Assembly: GCA_032718475.1 (NCBI GenBank)
Contig: JAUCBJ010000505.1
Location: 92,006-156,005 of the forward strand
Origin: Nemertoderma westbladi
Taxonomy: Eukaryota; Xenacoelomorpha; Nemertodermatida; Nemertodermatidae
Reading direction: 5' to 3'
Length of the DNA stretch: 64,000 bases
The position numbers were made by a program, and so were the translations under genes. Below are positions 58,183 through 64,000 of this stretch, piece after piece. Numbering within the stretch: the stretch's first letter is position 1; each line of letters starts with the position of its first letter. The notes beneath the pieces were generated by a model. It had not been told where the DNA came from. It searched no databases and saw only the letters and a list, made by a program, of their open reading frames with translations.

Positions 58183-58357
58183 AGAGGGAAAGGAGCAGGT
58201 TACAGAGGCGGGCTTTTCTAACCAAAACAATAAATGATATTGTTACCAATTGAGGGATAGGAGCAGGTTACAGAGGCGGGCTTTTCTAACCAAAACAATA
58301 AACGATATTGTTACCAATTGAGGGAAAGGAGCAGATTACAGAGGCGGGCTTTTGTAA
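58183..58357 (+). repeat. Tandem array of the AATAAA cassette (69 bp x 2.5)
   Basis: Three units start at 58183, 58252 and 58320. Each has gggaaaggagcaggttacag followed by ggcgggcttttctaac, and the first two then have caaaacaataaa. The third is truncated before the AATAAA. Confidence 0.9.
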
Positions 58358-58808
58358 ACTGACGGAGATTAAATTTTGCTTTATTTTTACTAATTGCAAT
58401 TGTGCGCTAAGTCTCGCCATGACTGCGTGACTCGTCCCACAGAACATCCAGCTCTCCACACAACTATCACCCAACTACTCTCAACTTTGACTCACTTTCA
58501 CCCAACTACGCTCCACTTCCACCCAACTACATTCAACCTTCATCCAACTACACTTAACTTTCACCACTTTCACCACTTTTCGCACAATGATAATTAGTAA
58601 ATAGGGCAAAATTTCATGTAATTGCGTCCGTCTTTCTGTCTGTCCATCTATCTTTAATGAAAAATACATTCGTAAATAACTTTTGAAGATTTTAACCATT
58701 TTCAACAAAATTTTGTATGGGTGTACTGGAGAAAAAGTTCCAATATTTTAGAAAGTTACGGGCAAATACCTCTCGAACTTTTGGAATATTGGCATATCCT
58801 ACTGTACA
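58358..58808. other. Spacer with degenerate acccaact repeats
   Basis: Cacccaactac and related decamer-like text runs from about 58470 to 58580. The rest is unrecognised. The last eight bases (actgtaca) are the left duplication of the next element. Confidence 0.6.
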
Positions 58809-59905
58809 CAGGGGCGGTTCTAGGATTTTGCTTGGGGGGTGGGGGGGGGGGGGGGGGGCAAAATATTTAATTTGCTGAGGTCAATTTTTCGGACTTGTAA
58901 ATGGCTCCACGCAAGCAGTGGAGTCCGATCTGGACAAGTTTATAAACGCCAGCTTTAAATCGTTCAAAAAAAAACATTCCTAACAACAACTTTGTCTAAA
59001 CCCGCGTCTACTCGAATTATTTAGTTAATGGAAGGGTCGCAGCCGTCAGCTGGTGGTAACCCGTATCGTTCCAAAGATGTGGAGGAGAGACGTGACGTGT
59101 GTGGCACTCCTTTCTGCCTTTCCATTTCACTATTTTAATTGCAAAATTATATTAAACTGAGTAAAATAAAATGAGAATGATATGAAAATTATATTTACTG
59201 CTTAAATTTACTTGCATGCCTCAAACCACAAAGCCACTGAACATACCAATGGAGATATTTCCAGTGACCATACCATGGACCAATTGCAGGAGACATCTAC
59301 CTTCTCACCTGTGACACCTTCACATGTGCACTGTGGGCAGTGCTGAAAGGCTATGCAACCAATACAGAACCAAACTGTATGTATGTTTGTATGTTGGATT
59401 GACTAAATTTCTAGCATCAATAAGCTAAACTTGGAACCACCATTATACTATCAGCTGGCTATGATGCCACTGCTGCTTAAATTTTGGCGCCCCTTGGAAG
59501 GTCCCCCCCCCCCCCCCTTCTGCACGCCACTGCACGGTGGAGAAGAGGTTTCGGAAACAAGCTACAGTTCCTCGCAGCCCCCAATGAAAAAAAATAAACA
59601 AAAAAACATTTAAAAAAATTATTATACTTTGAAAATATTTCCCGATTTTTTCCCGAATTCCCAAAGTTCCAGAATTTTACAAAATTATCAGTGTTTTATA
59701 ATGGAGACCGCCGGGTGTAGTAACTAAATTTTGAAAAAAAATAGAAGTCTTTTCTCAGAGAGGTCTGTTTTCGAGCAAAAGTCGGTACCCACTGGTACGG
59801 ATTTGCCACATTACCTTTCGCTAGGGAGGGGGCAAGCCCCCCCCCCCCCAAGATACCTGGGGAGGGGCAAATGCCCCCTTGCCCCCCCCCCTAGAACCGC
59901 CACTG
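58809..59905. mobile_element. Non-autonomous hAT-like element (1.1 kb)
   Basis: Ends are inverted: cag(g/t)ggcggttctag at 58809 and its complement ending at 59905, the CAGNGGCG-type start common in hAT elements. A perfect 8-bp target duplication, actgtaca, flanks it (58801-58808 and 59906-59913). Subterminal G and C tracts (58836-58858, 59835-59848, 59884-59891) follow each end, with a further C tract inside (59503-59517). No transposase frame is visible, although the internal 900 bp may be a decayed remnant. Confidence 0.85.
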
Positions 59906-59913
59906 ACTGTACA

Positions 59914-60315
59914 TATACTGTATGTACTAGAGACCACAGGCCGCGTCTATATGATTACATTGATCAACGTACGCAATTCTCTACCTTAGTGTGATGAATT
60001 ATTAGTTCCACTAAGATCTGTACTGTATAACGATCTTATCGATTCTCGTAAAGATCTTGTCCATTCTGGCATTGCCTGTATGTGAATCATAATAAGAATG
60101 ATAATAATAAGAAAGAATAAGAAGTAATGATAATAAGAAGTGAATCATAAGTTCTTTGCAGAATTTCTCTTGATCTGTACAGATCCCATTTTAGTTTATC
60201 AAAAATGTAAAAAGTTATAAAATTCTTTCTGTTGTTTTGTTATAAATTATTATTAATTAATATAAAGGCCATGATTTTTAAAATAAAGCTGCTTAGTTTT
60301 TTTCTTGTATTCTAT
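59914..60315. other. Spacer of the inverted duplication, right part
   Basis: AT-rich, with an aataagaa repeat at about 60090-60140. No gene seen. Confidence 0.6.
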
Positions 60316-61802
60316 GATACATAAAGGATAATTACATTATTATAATTGCATTAAACATACAGTACTGTATAATATAGAAATTATGTCCATTAAATTTGTA
60401 CTTATTATAAACATTGTCATTCCTTACAACAAAAGTTTCCAATGCGATTTCGTCGTTAACAGTGTGACCCTCCTGTATATCAATACCGTTTTCATTTCCA
60501 CCGCAATCCCACAGCGCCAGTTTAGTTTGTACATGTAGCTTCATTAGGTTGGGATTTTGGTGAGTATGGTATATGTACTGTAGACATCTGTAGGTATCTG
60601 GATCGTTCGCCAATAGTCTCGGTCTCTCCTTTGTATATTTATTGTTAAATTCATCAATTATTCTAGAACCAACCTGCAATAAATATAAACGTTAGTTTGT
60701 TACAGTATTTTCATAAATTGCTCAGCAGTGGGTGCAAAATACAGTACATGAAGCTTTTAAAAAGCTCATATCTCAGCAACTCCTGAAAGAAGTTCAGAGT
60801 TTGTTACTGTACATTATTATAATTTGTGGAAGTTGGGTGCTATACAGTATAGTTTGGTGTAAGTTGGATACAGTTGGGTTGATAGTTGGGTGAAAGTTGT
60901 GTAGTTGGGCGGAAGTGGGGTGTAGTTGCTGAGTTGGGTGAAAGTTGGGTGTTTGGCAGACCCGTAATCACATAATGACCATTGACCATACCATACCAAA
61001 CTTTTACAGTACTTTTTAACTACAATATTTTGTAGGGGCCTATTTTGCCATCTCGCTCATTGTCTTCTTTGTTTTTATTGGCTTGTTTGTTTTGGGCTTG
61101 TTTTGTTCACCGATCATTGTGCTGTGGCTGTCCGATCCTCTGCTACTTTCCCTCAATTTGTACTGTGGTTGGTACCGTTAACAACATAGTTTATTGTTTT
61201 GGTTAGAATGCTGCCGCTGTAACCTGCTCCTTTCCTTAAATTGGTAGGTAACAACAGCGTTTATTGATTCCCACATTCACATTCCCATCCACCTTCCCAC
61301 ATTTCCATCCAGCAAACCTAAAACAATAATAAGTTGTGAAATAATTGTTGAACTGTATCAAAATCTAATTAATACATTATGACAATGTACTGTATAATAA
61401 TTTCAGATCAGACAGTCTGATTCATAATGTAGGTCTACAAAACTTCTATACATTGACCTGACTGCCTGACTGCGCCTGACACTCGCTAATACTAAATTTT
61501 CACTTCTTGGTGCTCTTTTGTGGTCTTTTGCAGTCTTTTGCGGTCTTTTGCTGTCTTTTGCGGTCTTTTGTGGTCTTTTGCGGTCTTTTGCGGTAATTCG
61601 TCTTGCAGTATATCCATGCCTTCTCTGTTCTTTTGTGGTCTTTTGCAGTCTTTTGCGGTCTTTTGTGGTTTTTTGCGGTCTTTTGTGGTTTTTTGCGGTC
61701 TTTTGTGGTCTTTTGCGGTCTTTTGTGGTATTTTGCGGTCTTTTGTGGTCTTTTGCGGTCTTTTTTGGTCTTTTGCGGTCTTTTGCGGTAATTCGTAGGA
61801 CC
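60316..61802 (-). repeat. Right arm of the 1.4-kb inverted duplication
   Basis: This is the better-preserved arm, inverted relative to 55911-57332. Reading from outside (61802) inward it has the same terminal tcctacgaattacc, the decamer blocks (61510-61795), a cassette copy (about 61182-61235), the acccaact segment (about 60840-60955) and the exon-like frame. Confidence 0.9.
60428..60673 (-). CDS. Exon-like 82-codon frame of unknown function
   Basis: On the minus strand a pyrimidine/T-rich tract ends in ttgcag (acceptor). An open 246-base stretch and a gtaagg donor follow, so the exon is symmetric (phase 0-0). The peptide contains RPRLLANDPDTYRC and LALWDCGG, and is mildly acidic at its end (EGHTVNDEIALE). 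I recognise no family. The counterpart in the left arm is broken. It could be an exon of a gene or transposase captured by a mobile repeat, or chance. Confidence 0.35.
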
Positions 61803-61829
61803 GAACTTTATCGACTATTTTTTATATTT

Positions 61830-62070
61830 TTTTTCGAAAGTAAGTATTTTTTTCATTTTTTTCAAAAGTAAGTATTTTTTTCATTTTTTTGAAAGTATTT
61901 TTTTTCATTATTTTCAAAAGTAAGTGCCTTTTTCTTTTTTTTCGAAAGTAAGTATTTTTTTCATTTTTTTCAAAAGAAGTATTTTTTTCATTTTTTTGAA
62001 AGTATTTTTTTCATTTTTTTCAAGGATTAAGGATTTTTTTCATTTTTTTAGAAAATTTTTTTCATTCTTT
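61830..62070. repeat. Degenerate ~28-bp T-rich tandem repeat
   Basis: About eight copies of a unit like aaaagtaagtatttttttc followed by attttttt. A complementary short block (gaaaaaaatgaaaaaa) occurs at about 62281-62320. Confidence 0.8.
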
Positions 62071-62434
62071 ATGTAGAGATTTCAGGCTTTCCGTTTCATT
62101 TTCTATTCAAATGCAGTAGAGTAATGTGGTAATGTACAGTACATCAGTGGGACTAGGCCCTTTTCACTGTGCCATTATTGCTGTGTTCCGGTCTGGTAGT
62201 AGGCATATTATTTGTTTTGTTTACGTCCCTGTCAGTAACGAATAGGTCGTTCCTGAAAAAAATGTAATAATTCCAGTTTCGAAAAAAATGAAAAAACTAC
62301 TTTTGAAAAAAATGAAAAAAAAATACTAAAAAAGTAGTAAATGGCCGGAAATCACCACCGTAATTTTGGAAGAAGAATGTGCTACTGTAGTCTGTAGTAT
62401 GACCTATTTAATAAAGGCAGTGATTTTTTATGTC
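62071..62434. other. Intergenic DNA
   Basis: No gene. Apart from the A-rich block near 62281-62320, nothing is recognised. Confidence 0.5.
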
Positions 62435-62443
62435 CTTTTATTT

Positions 62444-63415
62444 GGGTGCATGTAAAGAGCGGACTGCGGACTGCGGACTACGGACTGCGGATTGTCAATT
62501 AAAAGCCCAAATATGCGCGGTCGATTTGAATTTATAGCATTATAATGTAAGAATCCGCTCTTTGTTGTCTGGACAAACGGCGGAATGAAGCCAGAAAATT
62601 GTAGCCTGATTGGCTCAATCATTTGCATAGGCCCAAAGGGAACTTTCCTGAATCCTCTTATTGGCTTAAATGTTTTCATTGTGACACATAGAGATGGCAG
62701 GATGCAGGATGGAAACACAAACAATATTCCAACATTACTACAGTTTAATTATACTGTAAGTAATTAAGTAGGCCTACCGCTGACCGGTGCGGTATCAATT
62801 AAGCTATGCCGTCAGCAGGCATGTACTGTTGGCATACCGGCTACCGGTCAGCCGGTTGAAGTTTTCGATTACTTCAAACTAAAACTAAGTCATTTAAGTA
62901 GCCTATAATACGTAACGTAATCGATGGCGGCCGTATATTGCACGTGTAGTAGGCCTATTCTTAAACGTCCAAAACTAAACTTACTATAATACATCCAGGT
63001 TTACGTAAGATGATAGTGCCTCGATGTGAAAGTTTAGGAAAATATTACCTGATTACTACTGTATTTACAGTAGAGGTATAGGTTCGCCACTAGTATATTA
63101 GTTCCTTAATCAACAGTGCACGTAATTACTGTATAGGATAATTATTTCCTGTATTACAGTGTTGCACAATGGTAAACATTTAAAAGCCAATGCTGCAATG
63201 GGATGATTCATTCTTTAAGTTCCCTTTCAGCCTATGTAAATCAGTAAATGATTGAGCCAATCAGGTTACAATTTGCCGGCTTCAGTCCGCTATTTGTCCA
63301 GACAACAAAGAACGGATTCTTAGTTTGGAAGTCGATAATTCAAATTAACCGCGTGGATTTCGGCAAACCACAGTCCGTAGTCCGCCAGTCCGCAGTCCGC
63401 TCTTTACATGCACCC
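62444..63415. mobile_element. Mutator-like foldback element (MULE-type MITE)
   Basis: This 972-bp element has ends gggtgcatgtaaagagcgg and its complement, and inverted arms of about 200 bp (62444-62650 and about 63205-63415). A nine-base target duplication, cttttattt, flanks it at 62435-62443 and 63416-63424. Arms include ggactgcggact direct repeats at the outside and a shared ttgttgtctggacaaa. Nine-base duplications with long arms are typical of Mutator-like elements. The centre is AT-rich, with no transposase. Confidence 0.85.
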
Positions 63416-63566
63416 CTTTTATTTGACTTTTTTGTCCTCCTTTTTTTACGAATTGTGCATAATGACTTTTGTTGTCCTTTTTATGTATGTATTTCTTCAA
63501 ACTGTCAGACTGATGATTTCTGGACTGTCAGACCAGGTTGGAATTTATGTAGAGTTTGCTCAACAT

Positions 63567-63691
63567 GTGTGGCGCGGATTAAGGATCCTGGCGCGTAGTG
63601 ACAGGGGCGTGTGGCGCGGATTAAGGATCCTGGCGCGTAGTGACAGGGGCGTGTGGCGCGCATTGAGGATCCTGGCGGTCCTGGCGCGAAT
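63567..63691 (+). repeat. 42-bp tandem repeat, three copies
   Basis: Units start at 63567, 63609 and 63651 with gtgtggcgcg and contain ggatcctggcg. The third copy diverges at its end. It falls in the tail of a short frame with no known match. Confidence 0.9.
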
Positions 63692-64000
63692 ATGGATGTA
63701 GGGTTAGGTTAGGACAGTAGGAGGTAGCGTAGCAGTGCACTGGCAACACATCCCACTCTACAGCTCTATTTGAAATTATTCCATAGGTTTAAAAAGATTG
63801 AAAAATGTCCGCTCGCTTCGCTCGCGTTTATACTGTAAGCCTACTCTTAGCACTGTCTGGCTGTGGACAAATGGAAACGGACAGATTGAGCATGACCATT
63901 AAAAACATGACTTGTTTCAAAAGTTTTTCAATTGTCAGATTCTTCAAACCAATAAAATCATGACAGCCTGCATGATTCAGCAGAATTTCCGTGCTCGCTA
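63692..64000. other. Right end of window, nothing recognised
   Basis: No supported gene or repeat. A cgctcgcttcgctcgcg palindromic motif lies near 63810. Confidence 0.4.

Overview
The window looks like repeat-rich, AT-rich nuclear DNA from an animal, probably a marine invertebrate. The only recognisable host gene is a spliced protein kinase N (PKN) on the minus strand. Almost everything else is transposable elements, satellites and short repeats. The evidence is GT-AG splicing, metazoan PKN architecture (HR1 repeats, C2-like region, AGC kinase), and a mixture of CR1/L2-like LINEs, copia, gypsy, hAT-like and Mutator-like elements. The species cannot be named from this sequence.

Layout. 1-4563: two decayed, convergent LINEs. 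4564-11352: about 6.1 kb of a 17-bp satellite, split at 6591-7223 by the 3' end of a LINE whose relatives lie at 11444-12507 and 21886-23110. 12694-18755: a 6-kb TIR-bounded element filled with a higher-order satellite in which an RFX/X-box-like palindrome recurs about every 152 bp. 19084-29693: PKN in two coding exons. Its single 7.5-kb intron carries a full-length copia element (23516-28290) with identical LTRs, intact ORF and target-site duplication (TSD). 29943-34049: a nearly intact CR1/L2-like LINE, head-to-head with PKN, whose two ORFs share one frame and are separated by a single UGA in a UGA-CUA-G context. 34050-39262: AT-rich DNA with small inverted and tandem repeats, a decayed LINE and a gypsy integrase scrap.

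39633-51600 is a nested stack. A fragment of a restriction-like-endonuclease LINE abuts a gypsy element. The gypsy is interrupted in its integrase by a 6.6-kb LTR element (40461-47106; 5-bp TSD) that carries a large gag-like ORF and a CCHC knuckle but no visible polymerase. This non-autonomous element is also rich in short hairpins. 51602-53650 is another decayed LINE. 54153-63415 is a cluster of non-autonomous DNA elements: a long-TIR foldback, a GC-rich element with an 8-bp TSD, a 1.4-kb inverted duplication holding an exon-like ORF, a hAT-like element with an 8-bp TSD, and a Mutator-like foldback with a 9-bp TSD.

The genes do not form a pathway; the window records nested insertions around one signalling kinase gene. 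The strongest candidates for something undescribed are the polymerase-less hairpin-rich LTR element, the UGA-CUA LINE, the X-box satellite, and a short cassette containing AATAAA that recurs in at least nine places inside otherwise unrelated repeats. All calls come from reading the sequence; no database search was run.
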